From a virus, in the IMG/VR virus record IMGVR_UViG_3300047564_001160, positions 1-20,202 of that record: 20,202 nt of DNA; one strand, 5' to 3'. Below are positions 12,833-19,609 of the stretch, piece by piece. Each line of letters begins with the position of its first letter. Positions within the stretch are counted from its first letter, which is position 1. The position numbers were made by a program, and so were the translations under genes. The notes under the pieces were generated by a model that saw only the letters and a list, made by a program, of their open reading frames with translations, did not search any database and was not told the origin of the DNA.

Positions 12833-12861
12833 TTGACACAATTATTGCATTGGTGCATTAT
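12833..12861 (+). promoter_or_regulatory. Rightward early promoter
   Basis: TTGACA (12833-12838), 17-nt spacer, CATTAT (12856-12861). Perfect -35 and 4-5 of 6 at -10. The transcript would start near 12868, directly at the CCGCA-AC-TGCGG dyad. Confidence 0.7.
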
Positions 12862-12868
12862 CTCTCTA

Positions 12869-12880
12869 CCGCAACTGCGG
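12869..12880. promoter_or_regulatory. CCGCA/TGCGG dyad at the rightward start site
   Basis: A perfect 5-bp palindrome with a 2-nt centre at the expected transcription start, 18 nt before the first ATG. Position and symmetry fit an operator for a small dimeric repressor; the Cro-like protein at 14904 is a candidate binder. Confidence 0.45.
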
Positions 12881-12897
12881 ATTACTAGGAGCCTAAT

Positions 12898-13173
12898 ATG
12901 AACAAATATGAATTGCAGTATTACTACCTTAACGAAATACAAACAGGCCACCCTGATGATTTCTTGTGTGACTTAGACGCTGAAGTCATACACGAAGAAT
13001 TCAGCAATATTTTGTTTGTCTGGTCTAAGTACAGACTTAACCCAGAGAAGCTGCGTCAGGCTATGAGCAACGAGATTGCAGCAATGATCTGTCGTGCTAC
13101 TAAATCAGCACCAGACGTTGTACTGACCCAAGAAGACCACAGAGATTATGCTGAAGAACTGCGAGGCAAATAA
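12898..13173 (+). CDS. Unknown early protein, first gene of rightward operon (91 aa)
   Basis: An acidic, Tyr-rich N-terminus (NKYELQYYYLNEI), then a helical region (YRLNPEKLRQAMSNEIAAMI) and an acidic tail (QEDHRDYAEELRG). Not recognised. AGGAG lies 6 nt before the ATG, which follows the rightward promoter by 36 nt, so it is expected to be made early. The stop overlaps the next ATG as TAATG. Confidence 0.65.
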   Translation: MNKYELQYYYLNEIQTGHPDDFLCDLDAEVIHEEFSNILFVWSKYRLNPEKLRQAMSNEIAAMICRATKSAPDVVLTQEDHRDYAEELRGK

Positions 13174-13367
13174 TGGAAAACACAATCATTTCAGACGTTC
13201 GCACACAAGCCTATAAAGATGGCATTGCAGAAGGCTTTGAGATAGCTCGTCAGATGCTTTGCAAGTCGTTAGGCGAAGATCTAGATAGCTTTGGTAAGGC
13301 TTGCGCTCATGTTGATAAATTGATCTGGGAGAAAGAACGTTATGAAAAAGCTACTATCGACGAATGA
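13173..13367 (+). CDS. Unknown early helical protein (64 aa)
   Basis: A small, mostly helical protein (YKDGIAEGFEIARQMLCKSL, then FGKACAHVDKLIWEKERYE). Not recognised. Coupled to the gene before it by TAATG. Its 3' end overlaps a short membrane-peptide frame by 26 nt. Confidence 0.6.
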   Translation: MENTIISDVRTQAYKDGIAEGFEIARQMLCKSLGEDLDSFGKACAHVDKLIWEKERYEKATIDE

Positions 13368-13440
13368 CTGGTTTGCTAGACATCCTGTCTGCACTGGTGC
13401 AATAATATTTATTCTATATATTTTGGCTAATTCTTTATGA
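13342..13440 (+). CDS. Membrane micro-protein (32 aa)
   Basis: ATG at 13342 opens a 32-codon frame: a short basic/polar head (MKKLLSTNDWFARHP) and one hydrophobic helix (CTGAIIFILYILANSL). GGGAGA lies about 10 nt upstream. The start overlaps the previous gene and the stop overlaps the next start (ATGA), the usual junction style here. No known homolog recalled. Confidence 0.45.
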   Translation: MKKLLSTNDWFARHPVCTGAIIFILYILANSL

Positions 13441-13610
13441 GTAAATCCATCCTAGATCCATCGTTTAAATATGTTTCAGCTTCTAATACAAACATCAGCA
13501 AGACGTTTGCAAAGATTCGTAAGGAAATGCAAGCTAAGACTAAGCCGCTACCGCCTGTTCAGGAAAAGCAACCATTCAATATTATGCAGTATAAAAAATT
13601 CAAGGGATAA
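13437..13610 (+). CDS. Unknown small basic protein (57 aa)
   Basis: A 57-codon gene: MSKSILDPSFKYVSASNTN, then TFAKIRKEMQAKTK and a C-terminal NIMQYKKFKG. The form resembles small phage proteins placed just before ERF genes. The start is coupled (ATGA) and the stop is 3 nt before the recombinase ATG. Function unknown. Confidence 0.55.
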   Translation: MSKSILDPSFKYVSASNTNISKTFAKIRKEMQAKTKPLPPVQEKQPFNIMQYKKFKG

Positions 13611-13613
13611 ATA

Positions 13614-14237
13614 ATGTCTGAATATCAAGTCTACGCAAAGCTGCAAAAAGCTAGGATCAAACTACAGCAGTCATCAATAAAGAAGTCAGGACACAATAAG
13701 TTTGCAGGTTATCAATATTTCGAGCTTGGGGATTTCCTTCCTACCATTAACGAGATATTCAATGAACTTGGACTCTGCTCAGTCATCAGCTTTGATAAAG
13801 AGTTGGCTACTCTACGCATTATCGATACTGATAACGGTGGCGCTATTACATTTACTAGCCCGATGGCTGATGCCAATCTGAAAGGCTGTCATCCTATACA
13901 AAATATGGGCGCTACCCAGACCTATTCTCGTCGCTACCTATACGTAAGTGCGTTAGAGATTGTCGAGCATGATGCGCTAGACGCTACAACAGGCCAAGAG
14001 TCTCCTAAGTCTGCAAAGCCTATCAGCAAGGACGTATTTGATAGCATGGCTATAGAGGATCAGGAGGCTATCCGTAGTATCGGAGTCCATGTTATCTCTA
14101 TGCTGGCTATGGACGATGTAGAAGGCGCTGTCCAGTATATTGAACAGTGTGAGTTAGATGCAGACTCCAAAACCGCCCTATGGAGTTTGTTGGATAGTAA
14201 ACAACGGGCAGCAATTAAGAAATTCACCACAAGGTAG
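13614..14237 (+). CDS. erf: ERF-family single-strand annealing recombinase
   Basis: Anneals complementary single strands during phage recombination and end repair. The 207-aa protein has the ERF core: KSGHNKFAGYQYFELGDFLP (about 24-43), the GLCSVISF strand, ANLKGCHPIQNMGATQTYSR and RYLYVSALEIVEHDALD, the diagnostic region. The C-terminal third is a divergent helical tail. It is directly followed by an SSB-like gene, a standard recombination pair. GGGATA lies shortly before the ATG. Confidence 0.88.
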   Translation: MSEYQVYAKLQKARIKLQQSSIKKSGHNKFAGYQYFELGDFLPTINEIFNELGLCSVISFDKELATLRIIDTDNGGAITFTSPMADANLKGCHPIQNMGATQTYSRRYLYVSALEIVEHDALDATTGQESPKSAKPISKDVFDSMAIEDQEAIRSIGVHVISMLAMDDVEGAVQYIEQCELDADSKTALWSLLDSKQRAAIKKFTTR

Positions 14238-14243
14238 AAAAAT

Positions 14244-14492
14244 ATGAGCTTTGATAATAGAAATAGGGGCATATTGTCCAAAAATTTGAACAAAACGGCA
14301 GACAATCATCCAGAATATTCTGGCTCTCTAAACGTAGATGGCACTGATTATTGGCTATCTGCATGGATTAAAGAGTCCAGTAAAGACGGTAAGAAGTTCT
14401 TTAGTTTGTCGGTAAAGCCTAAGGATTCGGTTAAGCAGAAGCCCAAAGCAAAGCAGGAAGATGAGATGCCAGAGGATCAAATCCCGTTCTGA
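14244..14492 (+). CDS. Small ssDNA-binding-like protein with acidic tip
   Basis: An 82-aa protein: GILSKNLNK, HPEYSGSLNVDGTDYWLSAW, KDGKKFFSLSVKPK, then a Lys/Glu linker ending EDQIPF. The beta-rich core and the acidic-hydrophobic tip closely resemble small phage single-stranded DNA-binding proteins, where the tip contacts partners. AAGGTAG is 6 nt before the ATG. It follows the ERF gene by 6 nt, fitting a partner in annealing. Confidence 0.75.
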   Translation: MSFDNRNRGILSKNLNKTADNHPEYSGSLNVDGTDYWLSAWIKESSKDGKKFFSLSVKPKDSVKQKPKAKQEDEMPEDQIPF

Positions 14493-14903
14493 TCTACGGC
14501 CTGAAAGCGGATGCTGCTTATTTGATTAACGTAGGGGTTCATCAACGCAGTGCAGCGAGTAGGGCCACCCAATACGCCAAGCCGGTAGTGGCGCGTAACA
14601 CCGGCAGCAGGGGCTAGAACCTCCTTCGAGATACTCCAAGTCTAGTGACCCTGCACAATTTATAAGGTAAATGCCATATACAGGCTTATAAATTTGTATA
14701 ACCAAGACGCATGACCATTGCTGGATGCTATGCGCGATAGCAAACTAACCCAGAAGCGAGAGTCCGTAAGTCCTAGGCAACTTGGCGGTAGCAAGAAGGG
14801 GAAAAAGCAGTGGTCAGTCGTGTTGGTGTTGTTTGGTATTAACTTAGCCATCGGACTATAGACCCCGAGAGAAGCAGCACCAACAACTTTACATAGGAGA
14901 CTT
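14493..14903 (+). other. 411-nt intergenic stretch with several RNA-like hairpins
   Basis: No long gene on either strand. Visible pairings: GCTGC/GCAGC (14513-14517 with 14552-14556) enclosing TTGAT/ATCAA (14522-14526 with 14541-14545); GCCGGT/ACCGGC (14581-14586, 14600-14605); GCAGGG and CTAGA (14607-14618) with TCTAG and CCCTGC (14641-14654); TATACA/TGTATA (14677-14682, 14695-14700); AGTCCG/CGGACT (14761-14766, 14852-14857); TGTTGGTG/CACCAACA (14821-14828, 14878-14885). A 36-codon ATG-less frame runs across the first part to TAG at 14614-14616, and a 43-aa frame occupies 14730-14861. Candidate long leader or non-coding RNA before the Cro-like gene. Confidence 0.55.
14730..14861 (+). CDS. 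Possible membrane micro-protein (43 aa)
   Basis: ATG at 14730 gives a basic head (MRDSKLTQKRESVSPRQLG, then GSKKGKKQ) and a C-terminal hydrophobic segment (WSVVLVLFGINLAIGL), a composition typical of small single-pass membrane peptides. The ribosome site is weak (CTGGATGCT before the ATG) and the DNA also shows RNA-like pairing, so it may not be translated. Confidence 0.35.
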   Translation: MRDSKLTQKRESVSPRQLGGSKKGKKQWSVVLVLFGINLAIGL

Positions 14904-15098
14904 ATGAAACTGTTAGACGAACTACAAAGCCGCTTTGAGATTCCTAACGATAGGCAACTGGCTGCAAAACTTGATGTCTCAACTCCAGTCATTAGCCGTA
15001 TTCGTAACGGTAAATGCGCTGTGTCAGCCGACATTATGATCCGTATCCATGAAGTTCTAGGTCTGCCAATTGCTGAGATCAAGGAGCTTTGCCAGTGA
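14904..15098 (+). CDS. Cro/CI-type HTH regulator (64 aa)
   Basis: A 64-aa XRE-like helix-turn-helix protein: RQLAAKLDVSTPVISRIRNG (about 22-41) forms the two helices and the recognition turn, followed by a helical end (MIRIHEVLGLPIAEIKEL). There is no C-terminal dimer or cleavage domain, so it is Cro-like rather than a full CI repressor. AGGAG lies 4 nt before the ATG. It probably binds an operator in 12716-12880 or nearby; that is inference. The next gene's GTG overlaps its stop. Confidence 0.8.
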   Translation: MKLLDELQSRFEIPNDRQLAAKLDVSTPVISRIRNGKCAVSADIMIRIHEVLGLPIAEIKELCQ

Positions 15099-15403
15099 GC
15101 TGGAATATCGCAGAACTAGACGTAATCCGATGGGCTGAAGCTAGAGGAATTGTCGCTAATTCAGACTCTAAGACGCAGTTACTCAAAGCAGTATCTGAAA
15201 TGGGAGAACTAGCAGATGCCATTATTAAACGGGATCGACCTGCTATTATTGATGGCATTGGCGATGTGCTTGTGTGCCTTATTGTGGTGGGGGCTTTAGA
15301 GGATATAAACCTAACCCATTGCTTACAATCAGCCTATAACGAGATTAAAGATCGTAAAGGCTACCTCAATAAGAACGGAGTATTCGTCAAAGATGGTAGT
15401 TAA
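15095..15403 (+). CDS. MazG-like nucleotide pyrophosphohydrolase
   Basis: About 102 aa with a MazG-type helical core: LLKAVSEMGELADAI (E-x2-E-like metal ligands) and IIDGIGDVLVCLIVVGAL (second helix with the D residues). Family members hydrolyse NTPs to NMP and pyrophosphate; phage versions may lower (p)ppGpp or clean the nucleotide pool. The start is GTG at 15095: AAGGAG is 8 nt upstream and GTGA overlaps the Cro-like stop. An earlier TTG at 15089 would be only 2 nt from the ribosome site. Confidence 0.78.
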   Translation: MSWNIAELDVIRWAEARGIVANSDSKTQLLKAVSEMGELADAIIKRDRPAIIDGIGDVLVCLIVVGALEDINLTHCLQSAYNEIKDRKGYLNKNGVFVKDGS

Positions 15404-15719
15404 ACCAACTGTAGAACTTTACGCAGAATCTATTAAATATTTGCTAAATAATGACACCACGATACATCAATTTGCTGAAGCTACTGGTTTCCACGTAGTA
15501 ACGTCAGGCAGGATACTTAGGGTATTCCATAAATATAAATTGGTTCATATCTGTGACTGGGAGCAGGATAGACGAGGCAGAGACTCCATAAGAATCTATA
15601 AATGGGGCAAAGGTAAAGACGCTAAACGGTTCAAATTAACAGCAGCCCAACGTCAGCAAAGACGCAGGGATCTGCTAAAGAAGATAACTCACCCTGTTAG
15701 CTTACTTAGACCTTTATAA
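15393..15719 (+). CDS. Winged-helix DNA-binding-like phage protein (108 aa)
   Basis: An N-terminal HTH region (TIHQFAEATGFHVVTSGRIL), a wing-like strand pair (YKLVHICDWEQDRRG...IRIYKWGKGKDAKR), then a very basic tail (AAQRQQRRRDLLKK). This arrangement is common in small phage regulators of unknown target. The start overlaps the MazG-like gene by 11 nt; the stop overlaps the convergent gene by 14 nt. Last gene of the plus operon. Confidence 0.65.
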   Translation: MVVKPTVELYAESIKYLLNNDTTIHQFAEATGFHVVTSGRILRVFHKYKLVHICDWEQDRRGRDSIRIYKWGKGKDAKRFKLTAAQRQQRRRDLLKKITHPVSLLRPL

Positions 15720-16662
15720 GTTGGCCTCTAAAGACTACATGGTCATCATCCCAAACCTGACATAGCTCTGGAGGCAACAATCTACCACCCACAAAGGTTA
15801 AGACTGCAAAGCCTGATCTATGGTTCTTAGGGTTGTCTTCAGAGTATTCAAATTGATCCCCACTAACGTCACATAATGTACCTGTATCCACACCATACCT
15901 GTCACCTCGGTAATCTGACCAAGGCGTAACCTTCAGGGAATGCAGGTGGCCTGTGACTACGCTAATACCAGCCTTCATCGTATTATTGTAAACAGCATGG
16001 ATGCCATTATGATAACGATGTTTAATCATCGTAGAGTCGTTGACCATAATGCTGGTGGAGAACTTCCATCTAGGGAAATGGTCAGTCAGGTTCATGCCTT
16101 CTACGCCTCGCCAAGTATCCCCTACCTGAGCCGCTAAACGGGCGTTAAAGCGCATATCGTGATTACCCCATGTCCAGTGTAGGGCAGAGCCTCTAGCGGC
16201 CTTCTCGACCTCTTTTAGACGATCCTGACAGGCTTCTAGCTCTTGTTTTACTGTAGGCGTAGTACCCCATCCTGAAACTGGGTGTCTGGAGATAGACGCA
16301 CCATCAAATACATCCCCATTCATAACGACCATCCTTGGCTTTATTTCTTTGATGATCTTTACGAATGCACGATGAGCAGTGCTGATAATACCGGGCCAGT
16401 AATGACAGTCAGACCCAACGACGATAACACCATTTTTCAATGTAACATTTACTCTGATATTATTCTCAGGATATGTTACTTTGAAGTCTGGGCTGTTCCT
16501 AGCGACTCCAGCAAGAACAATCCCGTGCCTTTCCTCAATCTTCCTACGTCTTGAGTTTATATTTCTAGGAGATATTTCTAGTATTTTTGATAACTCTACT
16601 ACCGAACCGTGTTTATTCCACAGACCTATAAACTCTTGGTCTGTGCAAGATCGTTTTCGCAT
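15706..16662 (-). CDS. HTH plus calcineurin-like metallophosphoesterase
   Basis: A 318-aa fusion. Residues about 1-45 form an HTH (LWNKHGSVVELSKILEISPR). The rest carries the metallophosphoesterase motifs in order: SDCH (84-87), GDVFD (116-120), GNHD (166-169), GHLH (238-241), binding a di-metal centre. Likely a phosphodiesterase or phosphatase on nucleic acid or nucleotides; the HTH suggests DNA association. AGAGGGGATC sits right before the ATG. It converges on the plus operon, overlapping it by 14 nt, with no clear terminator between. Confidence 0.82.
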   Translation of the reverse strand: MRKRSCTDQEFIGLWNKHGSVVELSKILEISPRNINSRRRKIEERHGIVLAGVARNSPDFKVTYPENNIRVNVTLKNGVIVVGSDCHYWPGIISTAHRAFVKIIKEIKPRMVVMNGDVFDGASISRHPVSGWGTTPTVKQELEACQDRLKEVEKAARGSALHWTWGNHDMRFNARLAAQVGDTWRGVEGMNLTDHFPRWKFSTSIMVNDSTMIKHRYHNGIHAVYNNTMKAGISVVTGHLHSLKVTPWSDYRGDRYGVDTGTLCDVSGDQFEYSEDNPKNHRSGFAVLTFVGGRLLPPELCQVWDDDHVVFRGQLIKV

Positions 16663-16670
16663 GATCCCCT

Positions 16671-16868
16671 CTAATTAGAAAATCGATGAAATTCCCCACA
16701 CCAGTCATCCCTGCCAACTATAGGGAAAGTGCTTTCATAATCATCGTCACCCGTGCTAATTAAGGTTGGCGGATAACGTCTGCAATAGCCTAGATTTTCT
16801 TTCGGCTCACATTCAAAGAATGAGCAGGACTGGCAAGCTGGCATCCAATCTTCTTTTTTTTTAGGCAT
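16671..16868 (-). CDS. Cys-rich small protein (65 aa)
   Basis: Five cysteines in a pattern C-x2-C-x4-C-x8-C...C (CQSCSFFECEP, GYCRRYPPT, DDWCGEF). The CRRYPP and DWCGEF boxes recur in small phage and bacterial proteins presumed to bind zinc or an iron-sulfur cluster; function unknown. The start overlaps the preceding stop as TAATG. Confidence 0.65.
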   Translation of the reverse strand: MPKKKEDWMPACQSCSFFECEPKENLGYCRRYPPTLISTGDDDYESTFPIVGRDDWCGEFHRFSN

Positions 16869-17167
16869 TACAATTTATTACCTTTATATTCTGGCTCAAC
16901 ATCAAGAAGATGGAACGAATCAACGTGCCATGTCTTATTTTCACCAGTCTCAAAGACTACAAGAATAGCGTTACTTCTTCGTGTCCAACAAAACCTAAGG
17001 TAAGACTCAGTACCAAAGGCATAGCCATCATTCATGCCCCTAGCACCACAATACTGGTCTCTCGTCGTAATGACCGTCCAACCACCAGCATTATTCTGGA
17101 AACCTGCTGCTTCTTGCGCGAAACTATAACAACTAATTAACGATAAGACAACAGCAAGTTTCTTCAT
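16868..17167 (-). CDS. Exported protein with Sec signal peptide (99 aa)
   Basis: A clear signal peptide: MKK then AVVLSLISCYSFA with probable cleavage after SFA (about residue 17). The mature part is short, with two cysteines (QYCGARGMND, RFCWTRRSN) that could form a disulfide in the periplasm, and beta-like strands. Directly after the endolysin gene with GGAGG 5 nt before the ATG. It might help lysis or block superinfection, but neither is shown. Confidence 0.65.
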   Translation of the reverse strand: MKKLAVVLSLISCYSFAQEAAGFQNNAGGWTVITTRDQYCGARGMNDGYAFGTESYLRFCWTRRSNAILVVFETGENKTWHVDSFHLLDVEPEYKGNKL

Positions 17168-17168
17168 G

Positions 17169-17645
17169 CTAGCCTCCTAAATAAAGGGCTTTCTCGTCGT
17201 TTCGCCTCTTTACAAGGCCCGGTAAAACTTTACCTCCACCCTTTGTGTACTTTAGGAATTCGTTAGCAGCACCCTCATAATCACCTCGATTATGTTTTTG
17301 TCTCAAGGTACTCCTCTGTAAGGCTCCTAAACCTACATTAAAGGCAAAGCTGACCAGCGCATCCAACTGCCCTTGACTAGCAATAACAGGACAATAACGG
17401 GATACGCCTCGTATAAAACGAGCAAGATCGGCTTTAAGAATTTCATCAACTTCCTCTTTAGAGAATATGCGGAAATCTTCAATCTTTAGGGGATATTTCA
17501 TACGGTCAGCCATATTCAGCCTACCCTGCTCAGGATAGAGAACATGACCGACACCAATCGTCCATAAGGCAGCAGGACAGCGGTAAGGTTTATTCCTTAC
17601 CCCTTCGTGCTTCTTCAGCATTAAAAAGGCTTTTTCGCTAATCAT
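17169..17645 (-). CDS. Endolysin, GH24 lysozyme
   Basis: A 158-aa muramidase that cuts peptidoglycan between MurNAc and GlcNAc. Core: KKHEGVRNKPYRCPAALW then TIGVGH. Catalytic Glu14, Cys23 in the place of the T4 Asp20, and Thr29 keep the E-x8-D/C-x5-T spacing seen in many phage lysozymes. Later family text: ASQGQLDALVSFAFNVGLGA and KVLPGLVKRRNDEKALY. There is no signal or SAR helix, so it should depend on a holin. The ATG overlaps the holin-like stop as ATGA. Confidence 0.9.
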   Translation of the reverse strand: MISEKAFLMLKKHEGVRNKPYRCPAALWTIGVGHVLYPEQGRLNMADRMKYPLKIEDFRIFSKEEVDEILKADLARFIRGVSRYCPVIASQGQLDALVSFAFNVGLGALQRSTLRQKHNRGDYEGAANEFLKYTKGGGKVLPGLVKRRNDEKALYLGG

Positions 17646-18157
17646 TTGCCAAATGCCCGACCACCGAAATGGAACGCTATGATGGATGCAAACAGCGCCT
17701 GAGTCTCGTCATCCCAAAGCTGGTCTGCCATCTCGTTAAAGGAAACACCAGACTCAAAGCCCTTGTAAGCCAGAACCGCATCCAAGGCACACAGAAGCCC
17801 AAAGAAGCCATAAGTAATGACAGGACGTACAGAAGCCCTCAGATTCTTCATCCACTGACTAGTGCCTTCACTCAACTTCATATCGTGAGCATAGATAGAC
17901 TGCATCTCAGCCTGTTGAGCCGTAATCAGGGCTACTCGCTCGTCAGAAGCAGACTGAACCTTGATCTCGTCTAGTTTGACTTCCTCAATACGCTGTTGGG
18001 CAGCAAAACCCTCTTTAGCCAAAGCCAACTCGCGTTCTGTCTGCATACGAGCAAGCTCTAGTTCATGCTTCTTGTCTGACTTATCTTGAAAGAAATCTAG
18101 GATCTTGGGCAAACCACCCATTAAGAACGATGTGAAAGTAGATAGTAAAGTAAGCAT
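17642..18157 (-). CDS. Holin-like membrane protein with coiled coil
   Basis: A 171-aa protein: hydrophobic N-terminus (MLTLLSTFTSFLMGGLPKIL), a long charged coiled coil (KKHELELARMQTERELALA onward to about 90), a second membrane segment (PVITYGFFGLLCALDAVLAY) and a third near the end (LFASIIAFHFGGRAF). This resembles the 3-TM holin type of gene-transfer-agent-like lysis modules, and it lies just before the endolysin. The ATG at 18157 is chosen over 18181 because of TAATG overlap and GGGGGG just upstream. Confidence 0.65.
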   Translation of the reverse strand: MLTLLSTFTSFLMGGLPKILDFFQDKSDKKHELELARMQTERELALAKEGFAAQQRIEEVKLDEIKVQSASDERVALITAQQAEMQSIYAHDMKLSEGTSQWMKNLRASVRPVITYGFFGLLCALDAVLAYKGFESGVSFNEMADQLWDDETQALFASIIAFHFGGRAFGK

Positions 18158-18714
18158 TAGCCCCCCAAAGTAAACATCCAAACAATACAGACGATTATCG
18201 ATATAGAAACTATTGCACCTAGTGCTATAGCTGCCATATCCTGAATAAACTGAAGTTTCTTGGCTTTCTCACGCCTAGCAGCCATTTCCAGAGCCTTGAG
18301 ATGTAGCCTATGGTCTACTTCCCTTTGTCTGCGGTCTGCCCTAAGTTTTTCTAGCCGCCCCATAAACTCGTCATACAAACCGGGTTCTTGGAACTGGTAG
18401 ATAAACATCTCTTTCAAGTCTTTGTAGAACTGCTTTAACTGCCTCTCAGCAACCATCATCTCAATGACGATCTCGTAGTCACTGCGGCTGTCTTCTTGAC
18501 CTTCAGGCGGGTTTTCTTGAAGTTCTTTAGCGTGAGCTATGCCTTCTTCAGCCTTGCCAGCAGATGAAAAAAAACTGGTAAGCGCCCCTAATGATTCGTG
18601 AGCAGACTTACCAGCCTCAGCGCATTCCCTAATCTCGTCAAAAGCCTCTTTAGCGACATCAAAAGCAGCCTTAGCCCCTTTGATTACCATCAGGGCTGTA
18701 GCGACTTCAATCAT
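18157..18714 (-). CDS. Coiled-coil protein with C-terminal membrane anchor (185 aa)
   Basis: The N-terminal part is helical and Ala-rich (VIKGAKAAFDVAKEAFDEIRE), the middle is a long charged coiled coil (MGRLEKLRADRRQREVDHRL), and the C-terminus is one transmembrane segment (ALGAIVSISIIVCIVWMFTLGG). Such proteins often precede holin genes in aquatic podoviruses; role unknown, possibly lysis timing. Coupled at both ends (ATGA and TAATG). Confidence 0.6.
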   Translation of the reverse strand: MIEVATALMVIKGAKAAFDVAKEAFDEIRECAEAGKSAHESLGALTSFFSSAGKAEEGIAHAKELQENPPEGQEDSRSDYEIVIEMMVAERQLKQFYKDLKEMFIYQFQEPGLYDEFMGRLEKLRADRRQREVDHRLHLKALEMAARREKAKKLQFIQDMAAIALGAIVSISIIVCIVWMFTLGG

Positions 18715-18902
18715 TTAGGCAGCGTCCCGTTACCAGCCATCCAGAACATAAGACCTAATGCTCCAGCGCCTACAATCCAGAATATCTTTTTAACGACAGA
18801 ACGACCTACTTCCTCGTAGATCTTCTTAAATGCGACTTCAGCGGCTCTTTCTGCTATGGCCTCAATCTGCTCGTCGGTAAGTGGGAGTTCTTTGGTAGCC
18901 AT
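18711..18902 (-). CDS. Small single-pass membrane protein (63 aa)
   Basis: An amphipathic N-terminus (LTDEQIEAIAERAAEVAFKK) followed by one membrane helix (IFWIVGAGALGLMFWMAG). It may be a second lysis-module membrane protein, or a pinholin-like candidate, but nothing specific proves that. AGGTGA precedes the ATG; the stop overlaps the next start (ATGA). Confidence 0.6.
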   Translation of the reverse strand: MATKELPLTDEQIEAIAERAAEVAFKKIYEEVGRSVVKKIFWIVGAGALGLMFWMAGNGTLPK

Positions 18903-18914
18903 AAATCACCTAAT

Positions 18915-19607
18915 TTAATAAAGATCGTAACCAAAAATAGCAAAAGAGTTAATCTGATTTCCAGCTAACGACACTGTTTGTGTCGGGCCAGTGGTTACAT
19001 TACTAGCAGCAATTCTTCCTTGGTTTGATGGTGCTGTATACGTAAGCCCTGTACTGTTCGGAGTAGGGAACGCCGGGGTAGCAAAGTTTGAAACTGATCC
19101 ACCAAAAAAACAGCCATTAGCCGAAGATGTTTTCGCGCCTGTAATTGAGCTACCACTACTCCCCGACGATAAAACTGTGCTGGTCGTCATCTCATAAATG
19201 CCGGTTACTCGGTAAATAGCAACATAATTAAAAACAGTGCCACTTTGGGCTACCGTAAAAGTTCCAGTGCCAGTAGGTATTTTTATCGTGTATACCCCAC
19301 TAATGCCACCATCATCCTGACCCGAGCCTGACCCACGGGTAATTAACGTCATAGATGTGCCGTTAATGGTTGGTGTTGTTGGTTGACTTAACGGATCTCC
19401 TGAAAAACGAACGCCAACAACAACAAAATGTCGGTTAACATCTTCTGCGCCGGGATCAAAAGTGCCATCCTCCGCGCCTGTGTACACCATTGTGACGTTG
19501 CCATTTTCAGCACGATATACTTCTGTGTCATTAACATTAACAACACTCATCCGTGTGTCATTTGCGTACACAAGGCTCATTTCAGTATCATTAACTCTTA
19601 ATGTCAT
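18915..19607 (-). CDS. Tail-associated protein with N-terminal NDT repeats (230 aa)
   Basis: The N-terminus contains three near-repeats of about 10 residues: VNDTEMSLVYA, NDTRMSVVNV, NDTEVYRAEN. The rest is Gly/Ser/Thr-rich and beta-strand prone (GVYTIKIPTGTGTFTVAQ, SSGSSGSSITG), as in phage fibre or virion surface proteins. It follows a fibre-like gene by 2 nt, so a structural role is likely. No receptor-binding domain is recognised. Confidence 0.6.
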   Translation of the reverse strand: MTLRVNDTEMSLVYANDTRMSVVNVNDTEVYRAENGNVTMVYTGAEDGTFDPGAEDVNRHFVVVGVRFSGDPLSQPTTPTINGTSMTLITRGSGSGQDDGGISGVYTIKIPTGTGTFTVAQSGTVFNYVAIYRVTGIYEMTTSTVLSSGSSGSSITGAKTSSANGCFFGGSVSNFATPAFPTPNSTGLTYTAPSNQGRIAASNVTTGPTQTVSLAGNQINSFAIFGYDLY

Positions 19608-19609
19608 AA

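Noticed and set aside
14581-14640. tRNA or tmRNA-like element
   Set aside because: One hairpin and a GGGG...CTCC arm look tRNA-like, but no cloverleaf, anticodon arm or canonical T-loop can be drawn.
14700-14903. Group I intron core
   Set aside because: GGACTATAGACC faintly resembles a conserved segment, but P, Q, R and S elements are not present in order and the flanks are not one split gene.
14660-15082. Minus-strand 140-codon frame across the non-coding gap
   Set aside because: Runs antisense through the Cro-like gene, low-complexity Ser/Leu content and no ribosome site.
15700-15790. Bidirectional terminator between converging operons
   Set aside because: No GC-rich stem with T tract found; the genes overlap by 14 nt.
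17669-17974. Plus-strand 101-codon frame
   Set aside because: Antisense to the holin-like gene.
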